From Pontiellaceae bacterium B1224 (GTDB lineage: Bacteria; Verrucomicrobiota; Kiritimatiellia; Kiritimatiellales; Pontiellaceae), in contig JAROBA010000007.1 in the NCBI GenBank assembly GCA_029432815.1, forward strand, positions 1 through 64,000: a stretch of 64,000 bases of DNA, given 5' to 3'. The first letter of the stretch is position 1. Each line of letters opens with the position of its first letter. The notes beneath the pieces were generated by a model. That model did no database searches. It was given only the letters and a program-made list of their open reading frames with translations, and was not told where the DNA came from. Shown here piece after piece: positions 15,918 to 24,654 of the stretch. Position numbers and translations under genes: made by a program.

Positions 15918-17239
15918 AAGCTGTAGCGGATGCCGAGGTTGACGTTGCTGTTGTAGCGGAACTGCCCGAAGAAGGTGTAGTCGTCCTGCCCAACGAAAAT
16001 GTTTCCGTTGGCGGTGACCAGCCAGTTGTCGGTAATTTTGTAGGTGGCGATCGGGCGGAAATAGGCATCGTTATCGCTTGGCGAATAGAAGGTCATGAGG
16101 CTGAGCATCAGGTTTTGATTCATCAGCATCTGTGTGAGGCGCAGGGTGAGCACATGGCGTACTTCATCGCGCGCGGAATCGGGATAGTACGTGGAAAGAT
16201 AGGAATCATACTCCATCATCCATTCCGTGTAGTATTGAAATCCGGCCGTCAGATTTTTCGCCACTTCGCGTTCATAGCCAACCAGAAAGCGAACTTCAGA
16301 GTTCGCGATATTCGGGTCGTCTCCGCTGCGGTCTTCCTGCGAATCGTAATAGCCAGCTTCGGCGCTGATGAGGCCGCTGCCGAGCGAGCCCTGCACACTT
16401 CCGCCCGCAGAATTCAGTTTCGGGAAATAGTAGTTATTGATGGAGGTGTCGTAGCCGACGGGATTTTTCCAGTAGCCGCTATAGCCATAGAGCGCCACTT
16501 CATAGCTCAGGAACGGGCGATAGACCCGCACGGAAATTTCATCCTGCTGGAAATAGTCTTCGGGCATTTCCGCATCGATCGGATCATCCTGTCCGACAAT
16601 GCTGCCGGGCGGTGGAACCGGGCTCCAGTAGGAGAGGCGCTTGCCGTTGATATAGCGGTCGGGATTCATCAGCGGCATATAGGCGACATCAATACTGGCG
16701 ATGCTGGGAAAAAAGCTGGCGAAGATGCCGTCCGATGGCGCCTTCAGATATTCTTCGTCACGCCCCAGCAGGAACGAGTTCCAATCCTTGGGAAACATAT
16801 CGTTGATGAAGAGCAGATCGCCCGTGCCCCAGGTCAGAATCTGACGGCCCACTTTAACGTCGGCCCAGTCCACCGGTGTGAAGAGCAGGTTAAGCTCGCG
16901 CAGATCAAAAAATCCCTGCCCGGTTTGCAGGTCCACATCATCGCGGTCCGTCGCAAGGTCGTCATACAGGAAATCACCCCGCGCATTCAGCTCGCCGCCC
17001 CAATCAAAGTAGGCGGTGGTGCCAAGCTGCAGACGGATTTCCGACAAACTGCGGTGATCTTCGTTGGGATCGTTCTGTGTGCGCACCCCGGCGCGACCAT
17101 CCACAAAACCGTAGTAGTCGGCGTCCCAGGCGAAACTGGTAACAGGCACGAGGGTGATGAGGAGAAATTTAAACACCCGCTGTGCTAAAGGACACAAAGA
17201 ACACGAAGCTGTTCTACTGGATTCATTTTTAGAATTCAT
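15914..17239 (-). CDS. Outer-membrane barrel protein of an RND export operon (DUF1302-like)
   Basis: About 441 residues, ending in F (LGIRYSF) with many alternating aromatic strands. The segment DWADVKVGRQILTWGTGDLLFINDMFPKDWNSFLLGRDEEYLKAPSDG is typical of DUF1302-like proteins that accompany MMPL-type RND exporters and LolA-like lipoprotein carriers. The start at 17239 has AAAGG at suitable spacing. Its N-terminal 20 residues (SCSLCPLAQRV) are encoded by a short CTTTGTGTCC-type repeat, and the true signal peptide (FKFLLITLVPVTSFA) comes after it. This may be a fusion of repeat DNA to the gene start. Third gene of the operon. Confidence 0.72.
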   Translation of the reverse strand: MNSKNESSRTASCSLCPLAQRVFKFLLITLVPVTSFAWDADYYGFVDGRAGVRTQNDPNEDHRSLSEIRLQLGTTAYFDWGGELNARGDFLYDDLATDRDDVDLQTGQGFFDLRELNLLFTPVDWADVKVGRQILTWGTGDLLFINDMFPKDWNSFLLGRDEEYLKAPSDGIFASFFPSIASIDVAYMPLMNPDRYINGKRLSYWSPVPPPGSIVGQDDPIDAEMPEDYFQQDEISVRVYRPFLSYEVALYGYSGYWKNPVGYDTSINNYYFPKLNSAGGSVQGSLGSGLISAEAGYYDSQEDRSGDDPNIANSEVRFLVGYEREVAKNLTAGFQYYTEWMMEYDSYLSTYYPDSARDEVRHVLTLRLTQMLMNQNLMLSLMTFYSPSDNDAYFRPIATYKITDNWLVTANGNIFVGQDDYTFFGQFRYNSNVNLGIRYSF

Positions 17240-17285
17240 AATCATACCTTTCTTTGTGTCCTTAGTGACTTAGTGTTTAAACTTT

Positions 17286-18068
17286 TTACCGGGTTACTTC
17301 GCGCGGCGGGCGGCGGAGAAAACGCTCGGTGAAGATGTTTTCCTTCAGGCCGATGTCGTACTTGATATTCGAGAACGTATTCACGGTGGAGCCGCCGGTG
17401 TTCAGGTCGGTCACGACGGATTCGGTTACGGTGGGGAAGCCCTGAACCGTATCGACCTTGGTTGCCTCGACGGTGCGATAGAGCTTTCCGTTTTTGTCGT
17501 AGTATTCGGCGTAGCGCGGCAGGAAGGTATCCTTGTCGATTTTGACCGTGTAATACGAAAACTCAACACTGCCCGGATCGACCGGTGTGTTCTTGAGAAT
17601 ATACTGCGTATCGGTGGTTTCAATCAGCTCGCGTGTATCTTCCTTCAGGTTGCGGCCGGAAACATCTTCATACACAAAGTCCGAACCCACGAAGGAGGTA
17701 CGCTTGTCGCCGGGGGCAATCTGTTTGCTGAGGTTGAGCGCGGGCAGCCACATCCAGCGGGAGTCGTCTTTTCCTTCGCCGACTTCCTTCCAGACCATGA
17801 AAACCTGTTTATAGATGTCGGCCGGTTTTTTGAAGTAGACATAAAACTTCTGGTTCCCGCCGTCGGTATTCATGCGCAGGAGGGTGAATTCGCGCGTGCG
17901 ATCCGATCCGGATTTATCGATGATTTTCATCTCCACTTCCGCGCGCCCGTCTTTGCCGGCATAGTACGCGACCTGGTTTGCCTTTTCGGCAATCTGGTCG
18001 GCGGTCATTTCGGCATAAGCGCCTGTGGTTAGAGCAACTGCTGTTAATGCTGTAAGTAATGTTTTCAT
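17286..18068 (-). CDS. Outer-membrane lipoprotein-sorting (LolA-like) protein
   Basis: About 260 residues with a signal peptide (MKTLLTALTAVALTTGAYA). GGAG six bases before 18068 supports that start over 18080. The body (residues about 45-250) has the antiparallel sheet pattern of the LolA-like family that pairs with MMPL exporters: RMNTDGGNQKFYVYFKKPADIYKQVFMVWKE, then WMWLPALNLSKQIAPGDKRTSFVGSDFVYEDVSG. It is expected to carry a lipid or hydrophobic cargo between the RND exporter and the outer membrane. It lies between those two genes. Confidence 0.82.
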   Translation of the reverse strand: MKTLLTALTAVALTTGAYAEMTADQIAEKANQVAYYAGKDGRAEVEMKIIDKSGSDRTREFTLLRMNTDGGNQKFYVYFKKPADIYKQVFMVWKEVGEGKDDSRWMWLPALNLSKQIAPGDKRTSFVGSDFVYEDVSGRNLKEDTRELIETTDTQYILKNTPVDPGSVEFSYYTVKIDKDTFLPRYAEYYDKNGKLYRTVEATKVDTVQGFPTVTESVVTDLNTGGSTVNTFSNIKYDIGLKENIFTERFLRRPPREVTR

Positions 18069-18149
18069 TTTATTCTCCAATGCTAACTAATTTAAACACT
18101 CGCTACGCTTATAATTGAGCGCGATTAGCAATCAATTTCACGAAGTGCA

Positions 18150-21116
18150 CTAAGCCTGTTCTTCCTTAGAGTCCTTTGTGTCTTGGTGTTTGAATAACCA
18201 TTTCTGCAGGCCGGTGATTAACGCGGCCAGGATGAAGAGGGTGGCGATCCACGACACGGCCATGATGGTGGCGAGGAAAAAGCCGACCGTTTTATACGGA
18301 ACCAACGGTGCGAACAGCAGCGGCGTGAAGCCGATCGAAATAATGATCGCGTTGCGGCTGATGGCCATCGCCGGTTCCTGGAACATATGCCAGATGGCGT
18401 CCTTCCAGCTGCCGAACTTTTTGGTCAGCTCGCGCGAGCGTTCCAGGAAGTGAATCGCAAAGTCCACACTCAGGCCGAGGGTCAGCGACGATAGCACGGC
18501 CACCGGCATATCGTAATCTTTACCCACCCAGCCGATGAGGCCGTAGATGAAGGTGATCGTCACGGTCAGCGGAATCATGGCAAGCAGTCCGAACAGGAAG
18601 GAGCGGAACAGCACCATCATCATAATGAGCACTACTACGAAGGAGCTGAGCAGCGCGTTCATCATTCCGGCAACCATCTTGTCCTGCCAAACCACATTCA
18701 GATAGGTGAGTCCGGCCCAGCCGACATTCAGTTCTACCGGTGCGGGGTTTTCCGCCATCCAGTTTTCGATATCTTCCACCACTTCCACCATGTCGGTGTT
18801 GTCGCCGCTCTTGAGCTGAATCCAAATGTTCACTTCATTGTAGTCCTTCGTGATCATGTGGAACAGGCTGTCCTTTTTCTTCATGCCTTCCAACTGGGTG
18901 AAGACCTGGGCAACGGCCGAAGGGGTGGGCGGAATGCTGTAGAACGCGTCGTTGCGGTTGGCCGATTCTTCCGAATCGTAGTTCAGTTCAAAGTTGGCTT
19001 TCTTCAGGGCATCCAACGCCGAGCTGGATTTTCCAATGGTTGGAACTTCGGCCAGAAAGGCCTGCAGACGGTCAACATAGGCCAGCATTTCCGGGCGCTT
19101 GAAGGCGGGCGCATTTGCCTCGGCCTGGGCTTCGAAGAGGAAGTCGGCAAAGGAGAGTGCGGCATATTCATCGATAATATCGAGCGCCTGATTCTGTAGG
19201 TCTGCACCTTCCAAGGTTTGGAAGTCGGTCATGCGTTCAACAAAGAGATCGCGTGTTTCTTCATTCCCGATCGCGGAGATGGAGGTCATCATTTTGTCAT
19301 AGGTCAGCCCATCCGGATCGAGATAATTAATCTCATCGCCGAGATCGTTCCAGACGCCGGAAATCTGTTCGTCCAACCCGCGGGCAGTTTCAACGAGGTC
19401 CACAAAACACCGTTCGATATCGGCATGTTCCAGAGATTGGAACTTTGCGTTGGTGTCGTCGAGAATGGCGAGAAACGCGGCGGAGGCTTCGGGAAGGGTT
19501 TCTCCGAATTTTTCGACCGCTGCAGTACGCATGAAATCGATCCGCTCCGCACAGGTGAGCGTCTGAATCTGCTCCGGCTTAAGCGTGAGATAGGCCGTGT
19601 AGGTTCCGCCGAAGTGGTCGTTCAGCACGCGGTCGGCCACGCGAATGCGATGATTTTGCGTGAACCATTTAACCGGGTTGTCGTTCACTTTAATAGTTGA
19701 AATACCGATGGCGGAAACGACGATGGTAATCACGGTGAGCGTCAGGATCAGTTTCCAATGGTTGTAAGAAACCCGTCCGAGATTTCCGAGTGTCCGGCCC
19801 AGCAGGCCATGCTGTTCTTTGTCTGCTGCCGGCTGCAGATTATCCAGCATTTTGGTGCGGACAAAAATCATGATGTAGGCCGGCACAAAGGTCATCGTCA
19901 GCAACCAGGCGAGGCCGACGCCGAACGCAACGTGCAGACCGAACACACGCACCGGAGGGATCGGGGTGGTGGCGAGCGAGGCAAATCCGGCGATCGTCGT
20001 TAATGAGGTATAAAGCATCGGCCGGAAGAGGTGGCTGACCACATGTTTAATGGTTTCCGCTTTGTCGCGGAACTTGTGATAGGAATCAAAAAACTCGCTC
20101 AGAATATGAACCGAGTCCGCCACCGAGATCGGCATCAGGAAGATGGCAATCATCGAGCTCATGATGTGTACGTCGTAGCCCAGCCCGATCAGCAGGCCCA
20201 TCGTCGAAACCACACTGACAATCGCGACGAGCATCGGGGCGATAATGAGCGACAGGCGGCGGAAGAAAAACAGCAGCAACAGGAAAATCGCCAATCCGGC
20301 GAGCGGGGCGGAGGTGGCCATCTGCACCAGCATTTCAACGCCGAAGGTGTCCTGCGCAACGGGCTGACCGGTAATGAATACCTCATCGGCATCGTCCCAG
20401 TCGGCCGTCAGATTTTCGATCAGGTTGGCGACGTTGTAGGAATAGGTTTTTTCAATGATGGGAATGTAGAGGGCAATCGCTTTCCCGTCTTCGGAAACCA
20501 GCGTGCCTTTATAGAGCGGGTTGTTCATGGCATCGGTTTTAATGACCAAGGCTTCTTCGCGGGTGGTAGGCGCTTCTTCCATCAGATATTCAATAGCGAG
20601 CTGACCGTGGTCGGCCTGCTTAATATTATCCACCACGCTCGGGCTGATGATTTCCGGAGCGATGATGGCCGAAGAGCCGTCTTCCGCAAACAGGCGGTTG
20701 ACATCGTTACCGAACACTTTGGCGAGCCCGCGTTCCCATCCGCTTTCCGATGCGAGTTCCGGCGCATAGGGCTGGCCGTTGCGAATCACTTCCGGTTTGC
20801 CATCGGCATTCTGATGCAGACTGATCAGCTCACGGGTAAGGGCGTCGATTTTTCCGAGCGTTTCAACATTGAAAACCCCGTCTTCATGCTGGTCGTTCAC
20901 AATGCCGACGATCACGAAATCATAGAGGTTGTACTGGTCCTTAACCTGATTGTGGAAAACGCGGATGTATTCATCTTCCGCCAGCATATTTTCCGGGTCG
21001 TTATCGAAACTGACCTTGGGAAACTGCGCGCCGAAAAAGAGAGTAATTGCAATCGCCGCCGCCATAATCATCCAGGGGAAGCGGACGCTGAAGGTGGTCA
21101 TTTTTAAACGTTTCAT
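18150..21116 (-). CDS. RND superfamily (MMPL-type) exporter
   Basis: A 988-residue inner-membrane protein with two repeats, each with a large extracytoplasmic loop and a block of about five helices. Residues near 15-30 and 245-420 hold the first helical group (PLAGLAIFLLLLFFFRRLSLIIAPMLVAIVSVV). The second group runs from about 820 to 970. It resembles exporters of lipids or hopanoids in COG1033. It has three perfect palindrome copies, read P-T-I-G, F-Q-T-L-E and F-Q-S-L-E. The last 15 residues (KHQDTKDSKEEQA) are encoded by a CTTTGTGTC-type repeat. First gene of the operon with the LolA-like and barrel proteins. Confidence 0.85.
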   Translation of the reverse strand: MKRLKMTTFSVRFPWMIMAAAIAITLFFGAQFPKVSFDNDPENMLAEDEYIRVFHNQVKDQYNLYDFVIVGIVNDQHEDGVFNVETLGKIDALTRELISLHQNADGKPEVIRNGQPYAPELASESGWERGLAKVFGNDVNRLFAEDGSSAIIAPEIISPSVVDNIKQADHGQLAIEYLMEEAPTTREEALVIKTDAMNNPLYKGTLVSEDGKAIALYIPIIEKTYSYNVANLIENLTADWDDADEVFITGQPVAQDTFGVEMLVQMATSAPLAGLAIFLLLLFFFRRLSLIIAPMLVAIVSVVSTMGLLIGLGYDVHIMSSMIAIFLMPISVADSVHILSEFFDSYHKFRDKAETIKHVVSHLFRPMLYTSLTTIAGFASLATTPIPPVRVFGLHVAFGVGLAWLLTMTFVPAYIMIFVRTKMLDNLQPAADKEQHGLLGRTLGNLGRVSYNHWKLILTLTVITIVVSAIGISTIKVNDNPVKWFTQNHRIRVADRVLNDHFGGTYTAYLTLKPEQIQTLTCAERIDFMRTAAVEKFGETLPEASAAFLAILDDTNAKFQSLEHADIERCFVDLVETARGLDEQISGVWNDLGDEINYLDPDGLTYDKMMTSISAIGNEETRDLFVERMTDFQTLEGADLQNQALDIIDEYAALSFADFLFEAQAEANAPAFKRPEMLAYVDRLQAFLAEVPTIGKSSSALDALKKANFELNYDSEESANRNDAFYSIPPTPSAVAQVFTQLEGMKKKDSLFHMITKDYNEVNIWIQLKSGDNTDMVEVVEDIENWMAENPAPVELNVGWAGLTYLNVVWQDKMVAGMMNALLSSFVVVLIMMMVLFRSFLFGLLAMIPLTVTITFIYGLIGWVGKDYDMPVAVLSSLTLGLSVDFAIHFLERSRELTKKFGSWKDAIWHMFQEPAMAISRNAIIISIGFTPLLFAPLVPYKTVGFFLATIMAVSWIATLFILAALITGLQKWLFKHQDTKDSKEEQA
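19031..19045. repeat. Iterated palindrome, copy 9 (centre ATGGT)
   Basis: Perfect copy in the RND exporter gene, read V-P-T-I-G on the coding strand. Confidence 0.85.
19209..19223. repeat. Iterated palindrome, copy 10 (centre AGGTT)
   Basis: Perfect copy in the RND exporter gene, read F-Q-T-L-E on the coding strand. Confidence 0.85.
19428..19442. repeat. Iterated palindrome, copy 11 (centre GAGAT)
   Basis: Perfect copy in the RND exporter gene, read F-Q-S-L-E on the coding strand. A one-mismatch copy lies at 19753-19767. Confidence 0.85.
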
Positions 21117-21194
21117 CTTGTTCCTTTATTCATTTACTCGCCGTTCAGGTTTTCCGGATTCTTAAATCCGTATAAAATAACCCGTGTATAAAGT

Positions 21195-21320
21195 CTATCC
21201 ATTTTTATTGCAGCTTTTGCAGATGCAGTCCAGCAGAGCAATCGGCCGCGAATTGGCAACGGAATACCAGACTTCTTTGCCACGCCGTTCCGTTTTCAAC
21301 AGCCCGATCCGCCGCCTGGC
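21195..21320 (-). pseudogene. Remnant of an ArsR-family regulator
   Basis: On the minus strand the frame reads RRIGLLKTERRGKEVWYSV, then ANSRPIALLDCICKSCNKNG and a stop. This matches the end of the intact ArsR protein nearby (RRAGLLCSERRGKEMWYSI ... LNCICTNCN). The upstream two-thirds, including the DNA-binding helices, is missing or shifted out of frame, with a stop just upstream. The conserved CICxxC tail is retained. It is the decayed second member of a paralogous pair. Confidence 0.75.
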
Positions 21321-21447
21321 CGATCGATTCCGGCGTCATGTTTTCCAATACGCAATTCTGGTCGTTTGCTTTCATGGGGATAAACATATTCAAATGTTGT
21401 AATATGTCAATAGATTAAAATATAAACTTTTTCTAATGTCTCGGTGT

Positions 21448-21618
21448 TTAGTTGCTAAAGTTTAGTTCCGGAAATTGGCGCTGCTGCAAATTACGGCGGC
21501 CGGCACGATCCGGCCGATACTCCATCAGAAACACAGGCTGAAGTGGTTCAGTTTGAGTTTTAATATCTTCTTTTTCGTCGCTGGCTGGAGGCTTTATGTG
21601 TGTGCTGGCGCGTTTCAT
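21448..21618 (-). CDS. Possible 56-residue ORF coupled to arsR
   Basis: An ATG overlaps the arsR stop codon (ATGA), and the frame runs 56 codons to a TAA at 21448-21450. The protein starts MKRASTHIKPPASDEKEDIK and is hydrophilic with no recognised domain. The coupled start is suggestive, but there is no independent support such as a homologue. It may instead be non-coding DNA between arsR and its decayed paralogue. Confidence 0.3.
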   Translation of the reverse strand: MKRASTHIKPPASDEKEDIKTQTEPLQPVFLMEYRPDRAGRRNLQQRQFPELNFSN

Positions 21619-21941
21619 ATTTCTTCAAAATCGTTGCTGTTGCAGTTGGTGCAGATGCAGTTGAGGATGGAAAGGGCGCGGGGATCGCAGATGGAATACC
21701 ACATTTCCTTTCCGCGGCGCTCGGAGCAGAGCAGGCCGGCACGGCGCATCTGGTTTAAATGCTGCGAGACCACCGCCTGCGGGAATTCGGTTTCCTGGAC
21801 GAGTTCATGGACGGGAACTTTTTCTTCGCGCTCAAGAATTTCAATGAGTCGAAGGCGTTGCGGGTGCGCAAGCATTTTCAGGATTTCCGCTGCTCGCTGC
21901 AGCGCCTCGACTTTTAGTTTTCCCTGGCGTATGCACGTCAT
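21615..21941 (-). CDS. ArsR/SmtB-family transcriptional regulator
   Basis: A 108-residue winged helix protein. LKMLAHPQRLRLIEILEREEKVPVHELVQETEFPQAVVSQHLNQMRRAGLLCSERRGKEMWY covers the DNA-binding domain. The start at 21941 has GGAGAG upstream; a longer frame starting at 22163 is only an extension through the UspA gene. Cys residues sit early (MTC), mid (LLC) and in a C-terminal CICTNC, so it could sense metal, thiol or sulfide. It is near the end of a seven-gene redox operon it may regulate. An AT-rich dyad upstream of that operon (25172-25193) is a plausible operator. Confidence 0.85.
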   Translation of the reverse strand: MTCIRQGKLKVEALQRAAEILKMLAHPQRLRLIEILEREEKVPVHELVQETEFPQAVVSQHLNQMRRAGLLCSERRGKEMWYSICDPRALSILNCICTNCNSNDFEEI

Positions 21942-21943
21942 CT

Positions 21944-22387
21944 CTACTCTCCTTGTTTTACGTTGAAGTCCGGGTGGCGAACAGTGAGCACGGGACATCC
22001 GGCTGCACGGACAACTCGTTCTGCCACGCTGCCGATCATAAAATGTTTTATGCCGGTACGTCCATGTGTTCCGATAACAATCATATCGGCTCGAATATGT
22101 TCGGCCCGGTTGATGATTTCGATGTATGGAATTCCGGCGATCATGGACACTTCTGCCGGGCAATCGGCCTCATCCGCTAATTGTTGCAATTGGAGACGAT
22201 ATGATTCTTCATAAGAAATTTCTCCGGGAGGGAGTTCATCCTCCGCATATGCGGAAGGCTGTGCCACGTGCAGTAGTTCCAGAGAGGCGCTGTGCCGTCG
22301 CGCTACAGCGCAGGCATAGTCAAAGGCGTATCGGCCCGGTTCAGAAAAATCTACAGGGCAGAGGATTTTTTGAATATTAATGTTCAT
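21944..22387 (-). CDS. Universal stress protein UspA family
   Basis: A 147-residue soluble protein. It begins NIQKILCPVDFSEPGRYAFDYA and ends with the ATP-binding type motif GTHGRTGIKHFMIGSVAERVVRAAGCPVLTVR (G-x2-G-x9-G-S). Such proteins bind ATP and help survival under stress. AAGGAG precedes the start. The arsR ribosome site overlaps its last codons, so the two are coupled. Confidence 0.9.
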   Translation of the reverse strand: MNINIQKILCPVDFSEPGRYAFDYACAVARRHSASLELLHVAQPSAYAEDELPPGEISYEESYRLQLQQLADEADCPAEVSMIAGIPYIEIINRAEHIRADMIVIGTHGRTGIKHFMIGSVAERVVRAAGCPVLTVRHPDFNVKQGE

Positions 22388-22487
22388 GTTTGATCTCCTT
22401 GTTCAGGGGCTATTCATCAAGGGTAATTGTAAACACCGGTGGAGTCAGTATGTGCGTTAAAAGAGAATAACGGCGGGATTCCCGCTG

Positions 22488-22904
22488 TTAAAGAAGTTTA
22501 ATTTCCAATTCAACGGGGCAGTTTAGACTGCCTGACAGCGGGCAGGTTTTTTCGGCCTGCATTAAGGCGCTGCGTGCCGCATCGGCCTGACCGGAGTCTT
22601 GCAGTTCCAGGGTGATTTCAAGCGCGATGCCGTTGAAGATCAGGCCGGATGGGCTTTTTTCCATGGTGCTGACGGCGTTGCTCCGGTAGGCATGGAATCC
22701 GATTTTTCCGCGCGTCAGAAAGAAGAGAGCGGAGGCCATGATGCATGACTCAACGGATCCCGTCAGCAGGTCTTCCGGTGTCCAGAATCCTTCCGGTCCA
22801 CCGAATTCGGGCGGAGTGGCCACCTCGATGTCCGGTTTCCCGGCGCATTGAAGGGTTCCCTGTTTGTTTGCTGTCCATTCGATCGATGTTTTGTAGTTCC
22901 ACAT
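22488..22904 (-). CDS. OsmC-family protein
   Basis: A 138-residue protein of the OsmC/Ohr fold, which reduces organic peroxides using two cysteines. Residues WTPEDLLTGSVESCIMASALFF hold the first Cys in the usual helix, and AEKTCPLSGSLNCPVELEI holds the second region. Its place between thioredoxin and UspA genes fits peroxide or reactive sulfur defence. Which oxidant it handles cannot be told from sequence. Confidence 0.87.
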   Translation of the reverse strand: MWNYKTSIEWTANKQGTLQCAGKPDIEVATPPEFGGPEGFWTPEDLLTGSVESCIMASALFFLTRGKIGFHAYRSNAVSTMEKSPSGLIFNGIALEITLELQDSGQADAARSALMQAEKTCPLSGSLNCPVELEIKLL

Positions 22905-22918
22905 GGCGGGTTCCCTTT

Positions 22919-23233
22919 TTACAGAGCGGATTCGATGGCCTGAATCAATTGATCTTTTTGCTGAATGCCGACCATTTGCTGAACAATCTGTCCGTTTTTG
23001 AATAGGATCAGGGTGGGGATGCTGCGGACACCGTATTCCGCCGCCGATCCGGTGTGTTCATCCACGTTCAGTTTGGACACGGCAGCCCGGTCGCCGATGG
23101 CATCCGCGACCTCTTCCAGAATGGGAATCTGAAACTTGCATGGACCGCACCACGGAGCCCAGAAATCGACGAGAGTCACTCCAGACTGGATGGTTTCTTT
23201 GAAGGTTGTATCTGTCAGTTCTTTTGCTTTCAT
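22919..23233 (-). CDS. trxA: Thioredoxin
   Basis: A 104-residue thioredoxin with the active site WAPWCGPCKF (about residues 25-34) and the cis-proline region GVRSIPTLILFKNG (about 70-83). It reduces disulfides in the cytoplasm and can reduce the peroxiredoxin and OsmC proteins encoded next to it. AAGGA precedes the start. Confidence 0.93.
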   Translation of the reverse strand: MKAKELTDTTFKETIQSGVTLVDFWAPWCGPCKFQIPILEEVADAIGDRAAVSKLNVDEHTGSAAEYGVRSIPTLILFKNGQIVQQMVGIQQKDQLIQAIESAL

Positions 23234-23251
23234 GGGTTTTCCTTTCGTAGA

Positions 23252-23731
23252 TTAGTTAGAGAGAAATTTAGTGAACCCTGCTTCGTCGGCGGCGACGGGC
23301 CCCGCCATAACCTCTGCAACCACACCGCCGAACATACGGCCCATCAATCCGGTGTTCATGGTGGAGACATAGGTTTTGCCATCGCTCTTCTGATAGACGG
23401 CCATGCTGCACGGCATCATGACGGAGACGTACATGGCGTCGTCGGTGTTCAGGATTTTGTCCGCGTAGTCCGCCTGGCAGATCTTGAGCAGCGTGAGCGG
23501 CGGAATGGATTTTCCGTGCTCGGCGATGCCTTTCTGCATATCCATTTTGCGGGAAATAATCCACCCGCCGTTTGTGATGACCTGTTCAAGGTGCTGGATG
23601 GTTTCCGCGTAACCTAGTGGACTTTCTTTTTCATGCAGCATCATTTTAGGCATCACCGAAGCAACGGTGACGCCGGTTAGTATGATGCCGACGACGATTC
23701 CGCCTGTGAGTGCAAGTACGATTTTTTTCAT
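23252..23731 (-). CDS. Membrane-anchored DUF302 protein
   Basis: About 159 residues with one N-terminal membrane helix (MKKIVLALTGGIVVGIILTGVTVAS) followed by a DUF302 domain (GYAETIQHLEQVITNGGWIISRKMDMQKG, then MPCSMAVYQKSDGKTYVSTMNTGLMG). The start at 23731 has AGGA upstream; a longer in-frame start at 23794 is not supported. DUF302 proteins often lie in sulfur-oxidation and redox-stress clusters, but the biochemical role is unknown. It fits with the thioredoxin and peroxiredoxin neighbours. Confidence 0.85.
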   Translation of the reverse strand: MKKIVLALTGGIVVGIILTGVTVASVMPKMMLHEKESPLGYAETIQHLEQVITNGGWIISRKMDMQKGIAEHGKSIPPLTLLKICQADYADKILNTDDAMYVSVMMPCSMAVYQKSDGKTYVSTMNTGLMGRMFGGVVAEVMAGPVAADEAGFTKFLSN

Positions 23732-23809
23732 ATTCAGTTCCTGTATGTTCCCGCCTGTGGCGGCAGGTTGTCTGGCCGAAGAGCGACCGGACACTGCCGC
23801 CTCATTCCT

Positions 23810-24508
23810 TTACGCGAGGATGTCCTCGATGGTGATGTAGCTGCCGACGTTACCGGTCATGTTTTCAATTTCAGTACTGACCGGGAGGGTTTTCTTTCCC
23901 TTGCGCCAGTTGGCCGGGCAGACATCGCCGGTTTCATAGGCATGCTGCCATGCTTCGATCTGGCGGATCAGTTCGTTGACGTTGCGGCCCACGCTGTCGG
24001 CGACGGTTTCTTCGGCGACGACTACGCCTTCCGGATCGATCACGAAGCGGCCGCGCAGTGCGACGCCTTCCTGCTCGATCCATACGCCGAATTTTCGGGC
24101 CACGTTGCCGGTGTTGTCGGCGCCCATGGTCAGCTTCAGATCCTTAAGCAGCGGCTCGGTTTCCGCGAAACGCTTGTGGCTGAATTTGGTGTCGCCGGAA
24201 ATCGGAACCACCGATACGCCCAGCTCGTTCAGTTTGTCGAGGCTCGCATTCATTGCGGCAATCTCGGTGGGACAAACAAAGGTGAAGTCCGCTGGGTAGA
24301 AACAGACGACGGCCCATTTCCCTTTCAGGTCTTCACTCGATATCGTCGTGTATTTACCGGTTGCGGCATCGTAGGCTTCCATTTCGAATTCCGGCATTCT
24401 GCGCATGACTAGTGTTGAACTCATATTCTTTTTTTCTCCGTTAGTTTGTTTGTTTTCTGAAACTTCTGGTGCTTCGTCTTCAATGATTTTTCTTTTATCG
24501 CATGGCAT
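23810..24508 (-). CDS. 2-Cys peroxiredoxin (AhpC-type)
   Basis: A 232-residue peroxiredoxin. The peroxidatic Cys is in FYPADFTFVCPTE (about residue 80) and the resolving Cys in ETGDVCPANW (about 196). The typical length is about 187-200, so it has an extra N-terminal segment (MPCDKRKIIEDEAPEVSENK). A shorter start at 24424 (MSSTLVMRRMPEF) with a more distant GGAG is possible. It destroys peroxides using thioredoxin or AhpF. No ahpF is visible, so the thioredoxin two genes on may be the reductant. Confidence 0.9.
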   Translation of the reverse strand: MPCDKRKIIEDEAPEVSENKQTNGEKKNMSSTLVMRRMPEFEMEAYDAATGKYTTISSEDLKGKWAVVCFYPADFTFVCPTEIAAMNASLDKLNELGVSVVPISGDTKFSHKRFAETEPLLKDLKLTMGADNTGNVARKFGVWIEQEGVALRGRFVIDPEGVVVAEETVADSVGRNVNELIRQIEAWQHAYETGDVCPANWRKGKKTLPVSTEIENMTGNVGSYITIEDILA

Positions 24509-24654
24509 GGTTTTTATTCCTTTGTCTTATTGTGATTCCGTTTCTATCCTTTGATCCATTTGTTCGCTCGCGTGGCATCATCGGAATAATGAAAAACAGA
24601 TTGTTGAATAACCTGGAGAGGTTTCTGCATGAAGGATACCTGTTGAAAAACGGT

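Noticed and set aside
24509-24654. Gene between the peroxiredoxin and CBS genes
   Set aside because: Only short unsupported frames; probably a plain intergenic spacer.
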